Below are positions 1 through 6,805 of a stretch of DNA of 32,520 bases, one piece after another (positions within the stretch are counted from its first letter, which is position 1; each line of letters starts with the position of its first letter). The notes under the pieces are model-generated. The model was not told the DNA's origin. It worked only from the letters and a program-made list of their open reading frames with translations, and did not search any database. The stretch comes from Chloroflexota bacterium (GTDB lineage: Bacteria; Chloroflexota; Anaerolineae; Anaerolineales; UBA4823), in contig JAEWYL010000201.1 in the NCBI GenBank assembly GCA_023395675.1, positions 1 through 32,520 of the forward strand, in the 5' to 3' direction. Made by a program: the position numbers and the translations under genes.

Positions 1-225
1 AACCTGCGCGCGGCCGGGCTGGACGTGCGCCTGGACGGGAACCCCCGCAGCCTGCACCACAAAGTGCTGGTGATTGACGGGCGCATCGTGGTCACCGGCT
101 CCTACAACTTCTCCAGCAGCGCCGAACTTGTGAACGACGAGAATACCCTGGTGATCCATAACCAGGAGCTCGCCGCGGCGTTCCTGGAGGAGTTCAGGCG
201 GGTGTATGAGGCCGCAGGGGAATAA
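1..225 (+). CDS. Phospholipase D-like protein, C-terminal fragment (5' end outside window)
   Basis: The reading frame is open from the first base to the TAA at 223-225, so only the last 74 residues are visible. They contain one complete HKD motif, HHKVLVIDGRIVVTGSYNFS, with the His-x-Lys-x4-Asp pattern of the phospholipase D superfamily, followed by the usual small-residue stretch and an acidic C-terminal helix. PLD-like enzymes use two such motifs; the first would lie upstream of the window. Substrate is unknown: members include cardiolipin synthases, nucleases (Nuc type) and secreted phosphodiesterases. The short C-terminal half and 'VTGSYNFSSSAE' wording resemble the small Nuc/PLD nuclease-like group, but that is inference. 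Confidence 0.85.
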   Translation, partial: NLRAAGLDVRLDGNPRSLHHKVLVIDGRIVVTGSYNFSSSAELVNDENTLVIHNQELAAAFLEEFRRVYEAAGE

Positions 226-396
226 TTCACTTGCTGCGGCGCATAGCTACAAAATTTTCCATTAAAGTATAGAGTGGAATCTGCGCCTGCCTGCGTCGCC
301 TGTGGATGAAAGAACTCCTTCCTCAGCGGCCTCTGGCCCAGCCCGCACGCGGCCCTGCTCCCTGGCTTCCATTTCGCGCCCCTCCCCCTTCCCTAT

Positions 397-585
397 CAGG
401 TGCGAGGCGCTTACACGGCGGGCAAAACCTTCCCATCCCGTCTTCAGCGCCGGCAGCCAGCGCCTTGCACCTGAATCGGATCGCACCCCCAGGTGCAAGG
501 CGCTCCCCCTCCCGGATAGGTTCGGGCCGGGGAAAGTCCATTCACCCGCCATCTACCCCGTAAGCCAGGAAAAGCGCCTCGCACC
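397..585. repeat. Four-arm nested inverted repeat (AGCGCCTYGCACCTG family)
   Basis: Four copies of one 13-15 bp word alternate in orientation. CAGGTGCGAGGCGCT lies at 397-411 and CAGGTGCAAGGCGCT at 490-504. Their reverse complements are AGCGCCTTGCACCTG at 459-473 and AGCGCCTCGCACC at 573-585. The inner pair (459-473 with 490-504) is a perfect 15-bp stem with a 16-nt loop. The outer pair (399-411 with 573-585) is a perfect 13-bp stem. The single A/G difference is compensated within each pair, so the arms match their own partner better than the other pair. Confidence 0.75.
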
Positions 586-597
586 ATATCATCTGCA

Positions 598-636
598 GCG
601 CCGCCTCGCAGAGCGGCGCGCTAAGCGAGGCGGCGC
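598..636. repeat. 12-bp inverted repeat hairpin
   Basis: GCGCCGCCTCGC at 598-609 is perfectly complementary to GCGAGGCGGCGC at 625-636, with a 15-nt loop that is itself GC-rich. It sits directly beyond the nested repeat at 397-585. It could be a terminator of the leftward gene or part of the same repeat family; no T-run follows on either strand. Confidence 0.55.
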
Positions 637-807
637 GCTGAACAGAGCGGCGCCCCTGATCCCTGCCACAAAATGCCGGGAAGACGATTCATTTTCTCGC
701 CCAAGTATCTGATAAAATCGGTCCTATAAATCTACAAAAGGCGCGCGGCATAAGCCTGCCCCGCGCCCGCCGCCATCCATCATTGGATAACAGGAGGGAG
801 AATTCCA

Positions 808-1035
808 ATGAGGACCAGGTTGTTGATCCTGTTCCTGAGCCTGCTGCTCGTTTTGCTGATCGCCGGCTGTTCCCTGATCGGGATGAGCTGGGCCGGAGGC
901 CGCGCCGGGGAGGCCGAGCCCACCCTGATCCCGCTGCAGGCCCCGCTGCGCCGGCTGCAGCAGCCGGCTCAACCCGGCGCGCTCCACCCGCCCGCGCCTC
1001 TCGCCGGCGCGGCCGCCGGGTGGTTCTTCCTGTGA
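808..1035 (+). CDS. Small putative lipoprotein
   Basis: A 75-residue frame with a strong Shine-Dalgarno (AGGAGGGAG at about 792-800) correctly spaced before ATG. The N-terminus is a textbook lipoprotein signal: Arg at 2 and 4, a run of Leu/Ile/Val, then the lipobox LIAGC. The mature part is short, Pro/Ala/Leu-rich and has no recognisable domain, which is why confidence is moderate. It could be a genuine small exported protein or a decayed longer gene whose signal peptide is still intact. It is separated by about 250 bp from the downstream ATPase gene and is not obviously co-transcribed. Confidence 0.5.
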   Translation: MRTRLLILFLSLLLVLLIAGCSLIGMSWAGGRAGEAEPTLIPLQAPLRRLQQPAQPGALHPPAPLAGAAAGWFFL

Positions 1036-1282
1036 GTCCCGGGCGCCCGCCGTTAATCCGGGAGCACCCAAAAGTTGTAATGAATAGGCGTGATAGGTGC
1101 GTGATGGAGCCAGGTACCGGTCACCCCCTGCAAAAACCTTAACTACACCCCTTAATCCGGTTTTTATGAGCGCGGTGGTTTGTTCAGGTATACTAGGGGA
1201 GTAAGGCGCTCCTTCGGTGCGCGCGGTTCCAATTCAAAACCCACACACGGAGTAAAAAAACGGCCCGGCAAGGAGAAGGATC

Positions 1283-3826
1283 GTGATCGATACGAACGGC
1301 AAATTCTATCTTGGCAGGATCTTTGATCCCGAGGGGGCTCGCACCACTCCCGAGCCCCTGCTCTACAAACCCGATGACCTGACCACCCACGCGGTGGTCG
1401 TGGGGATGACCGGCTCCGGCAAGACCGGCCTGTGCCTGACCCTGATGGAAGAGGCCGCCCTCAACGGCATCCCTGCCCTGATGATCGATCCGAAGGGCGA
1501 TATCACCAACGCCCTGCTGCACTTCCCGGGCCTGGCCCCGCAGGACTTCCTCCCCTGGGTAAACCCGGACGAAGCCCGCCGCCAGGGCCAGAGTGTGGAA
1601 GAGGCCGCCGCCCAGGCCGCCGAACGCTGGCGGGCGGGCCTGGCGGAATGGGATATCCCCCAGGAGCGGGTGCAGGCCCTGGCCGGTGCGGCCCAGTTCG
1701 CCATCTACACCCCCGGCTCCGACGCCGGGCTCCCGGTGAGCATCCTGGCCTCTCTGCAGGCCCCGGACATCCCCTGGCAGGAGAACCGCGAGCTGCTGCG
1801 GGAGAAGATCTCGGGCACGGTCACCGCCCTGCTCGGCCTGGTCGGCATGGGGGAGATTGACCCCGTGCGCTCCCGCGAGCATATCCTGCTGGCGAATATT
1901 TTCGAGCACGCCTGGAGCCAGGGGAAGGACCTGGACCTGGGCGAGCTGATCCTGCAGACGCAGAGCCCGCCCTTCGAGAAGCTGGGCGTCTTCGACGTCA
2001 ACACTTTCTTCCCCGAAAAGGACCGCTTCGGTCTGGCGATGCTGCTTAACAATATGCTGGCCTCCCCCTCCTTCGCCGGCTGGATCCAGGGCCAGCCGCT
2101 GGACGTGGCCTCGCTGTTGTACACGCCCGAGGGCCGGCCGCGCCACAGCATCTTTTACATCGCCCACCTGAGCGACGCCGAGCGCATGTTCTTCGTCACC
2201 CTGCTCTATTCGGCGGTCGAATCGTGGATGCGGGCCCAGACCGGCACCCCCAGCCTGCGCGCCATCGTCTATTTTGACGAGATCCACGGCTACCTCCCGC
2301 CGGTCGCCAACCCGCCCTCCAAAGGCCCCATGCTGCGCATGCTCAAGCAGGCGCGCGCCTTCGGGGTGGCCCAGGTGCTGGCTACCCAGAACCCGGTGGA
2401 CGTGGACTATAAGGCCCTGTCCAACGCCGGGACCTGGTTTATCGGCAAGCTGCAGACCGAGCAGGATAAGGCGCGCCTGCTGGACGGGCTGGAGAGCGCC
2501 GCGCCCGGCGGTCTGAACCGGGCAGCCTACGACCGGGTCATCTCCGCCCTGGGCAAGCGCGTCTTCCTGCTGCACAATATCCACGCCAAAGGCGGGCAGC
2601 TCTTCCAGACGCGCCAGGCGTTGAACTACCTGGCCGGGCCGCTCACCCGCGCCCAGATTCCGGCCCTGAACGCCCTGGCCGGCGCATCAGCCTGGGGCGC
2701 CGCCGCGCCGGCCCGCCCGGCCCCGGCCTCCCCGCCGGTAGAACCGCCGCCGGCTGAAGGGGACACCCGCCCGGTGCGGGCTGCCGCCCCTTCCCCCGCG
2801 CCAGCCGCCCAGCGCAGCGCCGCAGGGAGCACCACCCGCCCGCCCCTGCCCGGCGGGGTGAGGGAGTATTTCCTCCCTCCGAACCTGGACCTCTCCGGCG
2901 CGCTGCAGGCCGCCGGGCGGCAGTTCTCCGCGCAAGCGCAGGCGGAAGGGCTGGTCTACCGGCCCGCCCTGCTGGCCCAGGCCGAGGTGCGCTACGCCAA
3001 CCGCAAATACAATCTGGACACTGCCCAGGTGCTGACCGCCCTGGCGCGCGAGGTGAACCAGCGCGGCCTGGTGCGCTGGGAGGAATACCAGTCGGCGGCG
3101 GTGGACGCCGCGGTCCTGGAAAGCCGCCCGGCCGCGGAGGCGCGCTTCGAACAGCCCGGCGCGCCGCTCAACGATCCGAAAGCCCTCTCCACCCTGGAAA
3201 AAGACTTTCAGGAATGGGCCTACCGGACGGCGCGGGTGGCGGTGCGCGCCAATGAAGCGCTGAAGGTGTACGCCGGACCCGAGGTCAGCCAGGCCGAGTT
3301 CCGGCGCCTGTGCGCCGAAGCGGCGCGCGAGGGCCGGGACGCCGAGGCGGGCAAAATCTCCGCCGCGTTCGACAAGAAGCGGGACTCCCTGGAGACCAAG
3401 CTGCAGCGCGAGGAGCGCGAGCTGGAAGAGGACCAGGAGGAGCTGGACCACCGCAAGTGGGAGGAGCGGGGCAGCCTGTTCGAGACGGGCGCCGGGTTCC
3501 TGGGGCTGGGGCGCAAGCGCAGCGTGACCTCTCACCTCTCGAAGCGCCGCATGACCGAAAAGGCCAAAGCCGACGTGAAAGAATCGGAGGAGGCGATTAA
3601 AGCCATGCGCCGGGAGCTGGAGGAGCTCGAAAAAGAGCACAACCAGGCGCTGGAGGAGGTCAACGCCCGCTGGAGCGAGATCGCCGACAATATGACCGAG
3701 ATCCCGGTCACCCCTTATAAAAAGGACGTCCTGGTGGAGCTGTTCGGTGTGGCCTGGGTCCCCTATTACCAGGTCCGGGCCGGGTCCGAGAGCCTGGTAG
3801 TGCCGGCCTACCGTGGTGTAGAATAG
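1283..3826 (+). CDS. HerA/FtsK-superfamily ATPase with coiled-coil C-terminus (DUF853/VirB4-like)
   Basis: 847 residues from a GTG start preceded by AAGGAGAAGGA. Residues 1-40 form the short beta-rich start typical of HerA-like proteins (LGRIFD...). Walker A GMTGSGKT lies at 41-48, DPKGD follows near 72, and Walker B is VYFDEIHG near 330. A sensor-like stretch LATQNPVDVDYKALSN near 370 matches the HerA/FtsK and VirB4-type motor fold. Residues about 465-530 are a Pro/Ala-rich linker. The last 300 residues are helical, with a charged coiled coil (about 690-800) full of Glu/Lys/Arg. These proteins are hexameric or membrane-associated NTP-driven motors, but this architecture has no assigned role that I know of. 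No NurA nuclease gene is visible next to it, which argues against a classical HerA-NurA end-resection pair. A TATACT hexamer at 1189-1194 could be its -10. Confidence 0.85.
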   Translation: MIDTNGKFYLGRIFDPEGARTTPEPLLYKPDDLTTHAVVVGMTGSGKTGLCLTLMEEAALNGIPALMIDPKGDITNALLHFPGLAPQDFLPWVNPDEARRQGQSVEEAAAQAAERWRAGLAEWDIPQERVQALAGAAQFAIYTPGSDAGLPVSILASLQAPDIPWQENRELLREKISGTVTALLGLVGMGEIDPVRSREHILLANIFEHAWSQGKDLDLGELILQTQSPPFEKLGVFDVNTFFPEKDRFGLAMLLNNMLASPSFAGWIQGQPLDVASLLYTPEGRPRHSIFYIAHLSDAERMFFVTLLYSAVESWMRAQTGTPSLRAIVYFDEIHGYLPPVANPPSKGPMLRMLKQARAFGVAQVLATQNPVDVDYKALSNAGTWFIGKLQTEQDKARLLDGLESAAPGGLNRAAYDRVISALGKRVFLLHNIHAKGGQLFQTRQALNYLAGPLTRAQIPALNALAGASAWGAAAPARPAPASPPVEPPPAEGDTRPVRAAAPSPAPAAQRSAAGSTTRPPLPGGVREYFLPPNLDLSGALQAAGRQFSAQAQAEGLVYRPALLAQAEVRYANRKYNLDTAQVLTALAREVNQRGLVRWEEYQSAAVDAAVLESRPAAEARFEQPGAPLNDPKALSTLEKDFQEWAYRTARVAVRANEALKVYAGPEVSQAEFRRLCAEAAREGRDAEAGKISAAFDKKRDSLETKLQREERELEEDQEELDHRKWEERGSLFETGAGFLGLGRKRSVTSHLSKRRMTEKAKADVKESEEAIKAMRRELEELEKEHNQALEEVNARWSEIADNMTEIPVTPYKKDVLVELFGVAWVPYYQVRAGSESLVVPAYRGVE

Positions 3827-3831
3827 AACTG

Positions 3832-3860
3832 GAATGCCGCCCGGCAGACAGGCGGCATTC
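3832..3860 (+). terminator. Stem-loop after the ATPase gene
   Basis: GAATGCCGCC (3832-3841) pairs perfectly with GGCGGCATTC (3851-3860) around a 9-nt loop, five bases after the ATPase stop codon. There is no long T-run, only CGAAATTTG, so this is a probable rather than certain intrinsic terminator. Confidence 0.55.
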
Positions 3861-3875
3861 TCGAAATTTGACCTG

Positions 3876-3916
3876 TTTCGGGGAAACCTGCAGCCCAGCC
3901 GCAGGTTTCCTCGAAA
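3876..3916. terminator. Second stem-loop, 16 bp
   Basis: TTTCGGGGAAACCTGC (3876-3891) pairs with GCAGGTTTCCTCGAAA (3901-3916), sixteen base pairs with one G-U wobble and a 9-nt loop. It lies 15 bases after the first hairpin and about 90 bases before the CBS-domain gene, so it could also act as a leader structure for that gene. Confidence 0.45.
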
Positions 3917-4004
3917 ACTGATCAGTCTGTGCCGGTGAATGGGGAAGGAAAACCTCAAATAAATTTAAGGAGCGAATCACTTAACGTTATTTCAGGAGGT
4001 TAGG

Positions 4005-4454
4005 ATGGCGGTGAAAAATCCCTTACAGGTAAAGCACCTTCTCAACCGGAAAGGCCAGCAGGTTTATTTCACACGCCCGGAGGCTTCGGTGTACGAGGCG
4101 CTGCAGATGATGGCGGAGCTGGATATCGGCGCGCTGGTGGTCATGCAGGCGGGCCGCCTGGTGGGCATCTTTTCGGAGCGCGACTACGCCCGCAAGGTGA
4201 TCCTGCACGGGAAGAGCTCGCACGAAACCCGGGTGCAGGAGATTATGACCCCACGGGTCTACTACGTCACCCCCGATCACACCGTTGAAGATTGTATGGC
4301 CCTGATGACGCAGAAACATATCCGCCACCTGCCCGTCATCGAGGGGGAGACTGTGATGGGGCTCATCTCCATCGGGGACGTGGTCAAATGCACCATTGAC
4401 GAGCAGGGCTTCATGCTGGAACAGATGGAGAACTACATCACCGGGTCGCGTTGA
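4005..4454 (+). CDS. Tandem CBS-domain protein
   Basis: 149 residues from ATG with an ideal AGGAGGT at 3994-4000. Two CBS domains fill the protein. The first, about 18-75, contains ALQMMAELDIGALVVMQAGRLVGIFSERDYARK. The second, about 82-140, contains MTPRVYYVTPDHTVEDCMALMTQKHIRHLPVIEGETVMGLISIGDVVK. This stand-alone two-CBS architecture binds adenine nucleotides (AMP, ATP, SAM) and acts as an energy sensor or regulatory subunit. The partner is not evident from context; the upstream ATPase is the nearest candidate, although two hairpins lie between them. It ends 20 bp from the convergent gene at 4475. Confidence 0.92.
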   Translation: MAVKNPLQVKHLLNRKGQQVYFTRPEASVYEALQMMAELDIGALVVMQAGRLVGIFSERDYARKVILHGKSSHETRVQEIMTPRVYYVTPDHTVEDCMALMTQKHIRHLPVIEGETVMGLISIGDVVKCTIDEQGFMLEQMENYITGSR

Positions 4455-4474
4455 GCGCGGCGGGCGGGCGCGGC

Positions 4475-4966
4475 CTAGACCCAGAGATCTACGATGCGGG
4501 GCGCGCTGCCTCGCGCTTCTCGTTTCCCCCCTTCTTCCGGCGCCAGCTCCAGCCGGCCGCGCAGCCTGAGGGCTGCCGCCTCCGCCGCGTCCAGCCGCTC
4601 CCAATAGCTGCGCCCTTCCTGGGCCTGCGTCCCGGTCCGGGGGGCGTCCCCGCCTCCCTGGCGCCGCCCGTACTGGCGGTAGGTGGGCAGCGGCTCCCAG
4701 AAAGCCCCGTTCACCTCCACCCAATCCCGCAGTTCCTGCCAGCCCTCTCCGCCCTCCCGGTACAGGCGCCCGGCATGGGCCAGCACCCGCCCCTGGGCCG
4801 AGAGCTCGAGCCGGTCCCAGCCGCCCAGGCCGGCCCAGTAGCCGGCTTCCGCCGCCGCCCCGGAGCGCACCCCAACCGCGGGGGCAGCCGGGCGCACGGG
4901 TTCCACCGGGCGCATCCCGTGGAACACGGCATCGGGCTGAAGGGGCAGGTTGAGGGGCTGGCTCAT
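4475..4966 (-). CDS. Hypothetical protein, Trp/Tyr-rich
   Basis: 163 residues from ATG at 4966, reading leftward and ending tail-to-tail with the CBS gene. I do not recognise a family. The middle (residues about 42-100) is rich in Trp, Tyr, Gly and Glu in an ordered pattern (YWAGLGGWDRLELSAQGRVL, then REGGEGWQELRDWVEVNG), which looks like real protein rather than an antisense shadow. The N-terminal 35 residues and the tail are Pro/Ala/Arg-rich. No signal peptide or membrane segment is visible. The ribosome binding site is weak (GAGGAA about 15 bases upstream). A TATAAT on the minus strand at 5050-5055 may belong to it. Confidence 0.6.
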   Translation of the reverse strand: MSQPLNLPLQPDAVFHGMRPVEPVRPAAPAVGVRSGAAAEAGYWAGLGGWDRLELSAQGRVLAHAGRLYREGGEGWQELRDWVEVNGAFWEPLPTYRQYGRRQGGGDAPRTGTQAQEGRSYWERLDAAEAAALRLRGRLELAPEEGGKREARGSAPRIVDLWV

Positions 4967-5344
4967 CTCAGGCTCGCGGTTCCTCTTACAGGGTGGGGCC
5001 GCTTTTGCGCTCCGGGCGCACAGCGGCGGGTAGGGCGGGCTCTACTTCTATTATAGAGGCCATCATGCGCTGCGCCGCGGCCGGGGCCCGGCCTGCAGGG
5101 CAGTGTCAGCATATTGTCAGCATTGGCAAAGAGCTTTCTGGTGCGGGAGGGGCTGCGGGTTGGAGCCGCCTGTCCCTGCTCACAAGGCTGTTATCGTCTG
5201 AAGCGCGGCAATCTTGAAGGCCGGCTGTTAGAGAATTTCGCGGGGTCGAACATCCGGCGCACAGCTTTGGATGTTCGATCCCGCTTTACAAACCCCCTCC
5301 CATTCCCGCACTCGCGTTTTTTATAAAATTTGCGCCCTTCATGG
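4967..5344. other. Intergenic stretch with direct repeat and hairpin
   Basis: No supported gene. It contains a TATAAT on the minus strand (5050-5055) facing the leftward gene, a direct repeat TGTCAGCAT at 5104-5112 and 5115-5123 (11-bp period), and a hairpin at 5240-5284. In that hairpin GCGGGGTCGAACATCC pairs with GGATGTTCGATCCCGC (16 bp, one G-U, 13-nt loop), just upstream of the riboswitch promoter. Confidence 0.6.
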
Positions 5345-5350
5345 TATAAT
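5321..5350 (+). promoter_or_regulatory. Promoter of the riboflavin-transport operon
   Basis: A perfect -10 hexamer TATAAT lies at 5345-5350, about 25 bases before the first conserved riboswitch base, which is the expected distance for a start near 5357. The -35 side is weak (TTATAA at 5321-5326 with an 18-bp spacer). Confidence 0.6.
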
Positions 5351-5375
5351 AGAGGCCGAATAAACCTATACGACT

Positions 5376-5544
5376 ACCTTCGGGGCAGGGTGAGGCCTGC
5401 AGCGCAGCCGGGCTGCGCGGGGCCAATTCCCGATCGGCGGTAAAGCCCGCGAGCAGCGGCAGGCTGTCCAGAACCACTGGCAGCCCGGCGCGCACGATCC
5501 GGTGAAACTCCGGGGCCGACGGTATAGTCCGGATGAAAGAAGGT
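5376..5544 (+). ncRNA. FMN riboswitch (RFN element) aptamer
   Basis: The conserved RFN blocks are all present in order. They are ACCTTCGGGGCAGGGTG (5376-5392), CAATTCCCGATCGGCGGTAA and AGCCCGCGAGC (about 5425-5456), CCGGTGAAACTCCGG with GGCCGACGGTATAGTCCGGA, and the closing GATGAAAGAAGGT (ending 5544). P1 is ACCTTC pairing with GAAGGT. The variable P2 arm GGCCTGCAGCGCAGCCGGGCTGCGCGGGGC region and the P3-side insertion are longer than in the Bacillus elements. Known function: FMN binding stabilises P1 and turns off downstream riboflavin synthesis or transport genes. Here the downstream genes are an ABC importer. Confidence 0.97.
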
Positions 5545-5656
5545 GTGCAAACCCAGGCTCGCATGATCTCAGGTTCAACGACCCGATTCATGCGCTGAGA
5601 GCGAGCGAATGTGTTTGCAGCTCGATTCAGCATGGGTTCAGGCCCGTGCCTTACGC

Positions 5657-5692
5657 CCCGAAAACCTTTCTCTGGTTTTCGGGTTTTCTTTT
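5657..5692 (+). terminator. First intrinsic terminator of the FMN riboswitch
   Basis: CCCGAAAACC (5657-5666) pairs with GGTTTTCGGG (5674-5683) around a 7-nt loop and is followed directly by TTTTCTTTT (5684-5692). An outer helix GCCTTAC (5648-5654) with GTAAGGC (5693-5699) may extend it. The 5' side GCCCCGAA (5655-5662) is complementary to TTCGGGGC (5379-5386) in the aptamer, so aptamer folding and terminator folding compete. Confidence 0.88.
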
Positions 5693-5722
5693 GTAAGGCG
5701 CGCCTGAGCTGGTTTGCATTCA

Positions 5723-5758
5723 CCTGCCCCGAAGTGATTTCGCTTCGGGGTATTTTTG
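5723..5758 (+). terminator. Second intrinsic terminator of the FMN riboswitch
   Basis: CCCCGAAG (5727-5734) pairs with CTTCGGGG (5743-5750), followed by TATTTTTGT. The 5' arm with its upstream bases, CCTGCCCCGAAG (5723-5734), is the exact reverse complement of aptamer bases 5378-5389. Unliganded RNA can therefore use the aptamer 5' strand as an antiterminator. It lies about 65 bases before the permease start. Confidence 0.85.
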
Positions 5759-5824
5759 TCTCCCTCCGGGGCGCGCTGGACCGCTCACAGCAGAACACCG
5801 GTAATCCGGTTGTAGAGGTGCTGT

Positions 5825-6649
5825 ATGGACCTGACCCGTATTCCGCATAAAACCACCCTCCCCTCCCTCCCCTTCTCGCGCCGGGCAGGGCTGGCGCTGC
5901 TGCCTTTCTCCCTGCTGCTGGCCCTCCTGCTCTGGTCGCTGCTGGTGAAGGTGGGGAATTTCCCCGATTTCTTCCTGCCCGCCCCGGCGCTGGTCTGGGA
6001 CCGCTTCCTGGAGGCGCTGGGCGATGGGCGCCTGCTGCGGCACACTGCCGCCACCCTGGGGGAGACCCTGGCGGGGCTGGGGCTGGGGGTCAGCGCAGCC
6101 ACCGTGCTGGGCTACACCCTGGCAAAATCCCGCCCGCTGGAGCGCCTGCTCTCGCCCTACATCGTCGCCAGCCAGTCGGTCCCGACCGTGGCCATCGCCC
6201 CGCTGCTGATCCTCTGGTTCGGCCCGGGGCAGCTTTCCAAGGTGCTGATCTGCGCCCTGATGGTGTTCTTCCCCGTGCTGGTCAATACGGTGGTGGGCCT
6301 GCGATCCGTCCCGGATGAGCTGTACGACCTGATGCGCTCGATGGGCGCCTCCCGGGCGGATATGGTGCGCCACCTGGAGATCCCGGCCTCGCTGCCGATC
6401 TTCCTGGGGGGGCTGCGGGTCGGCGCCACCCTCTCGGTGATCGGCGCGGTGGTGGGTGAATTCGTCGGCGCGGACCGGGGGCTGGGCTTCCTCATCAATT
6501 CAGCCCGCGGCCAGTACGACACCGCCCTGGTGTTCGTAGCGGTCTTCACCCTGGTGGCGATGGCCCTGGCCCTGTACGGGCTGGTGGTGCTGGCGGAGGC
6601 GCGCCTGCTCTCCTGGCGCCGGCGCTCCGAGGGCCCCGCCGTCTCCTGA
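5825..6649 (+). CDS. ribX: ABC transporter permease, probable riboflavin importer subunit
   Basis: 274 residues, NitT/TauT (BPD_transp_1) permease type, with about six membrane segments (first at about 21-41). The EAA loop that contacts the ATPase is clear around residues 168-190: DLMRSMGASRADMVRHLEIPASLP, with the invariant Gly and the I-x-LP ending. ATG follows a GAGGTG ribosome site. Homologues carry sulfonates, nitrate or thiamine precursors, so family alone does not give the substrate. The FMN riboswitch 280 bp upstream, with no other gene in between, points to riboflavin, matching the RibX component described in Chloroflexi. It is the first gene of a three-gene transporter operon. Confidence 0.85.
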   Translation: MDLTRIPHKTTLPSLPFSRRAGLALLPFSLLLALLLWSLLVKVGNFPDFFLPAPALVWDRFLEALGDGRLLRHTAATLGETLAGLGLGVSAATVLGYTLAKSRPLERLLSPYIVASQSVPTVAIAPLLILWFGPGQLSKVLICALMVFFPVLVNTVVGLRSVPDELYDLMRSMGASRADMVRHLEIPASLPIFLGGLRVGATLSVIGAVVGEFVGADRGLGFLINSARGQYDTALVFVAVFTLVAMALALYGLVVLAEARLLSWRRRSEGPAVS

Positions 6650-6805
6650 GCCCCGCCCGGCGCCTGGACGAGAAGATCGTGGAGCTGCGCAGATCCGGGA
6701 AGATACTGTGCGCGCGAGGCCCGCGCAACACACACACACCCTTCCAACTGCGTCACGCCTGAGAAATATATTTTCAAGCAACCCTGTTCGTAAGGAGAAA
6801 CCCGA

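Larger units (their letters stand above)
226..807. other. Non-coding stretch with nested inverted repeats
   Basis: No convincing coding sequence: the overlapping short frames here have low-complexity Arg/Pro/Ala composition and no ribosome binding sites. The stretch holds several dyads, listed separately, and an AT-richer end around 685-735 with TAAAAT (713-718) and TATAAA (725-730), either of which could be a -10 element for the small lipoprotein gene at 808; no good -35 accompanies them. Confidence 0.6.

Noticed and set aside
5240..5284. Possible tRNA-like structure (GTCGAACATCC resembles a T-loop)
   Set aside because: No acceptor, D or anticodon arms can be built around it; it is a simple 16-bp hairpin.
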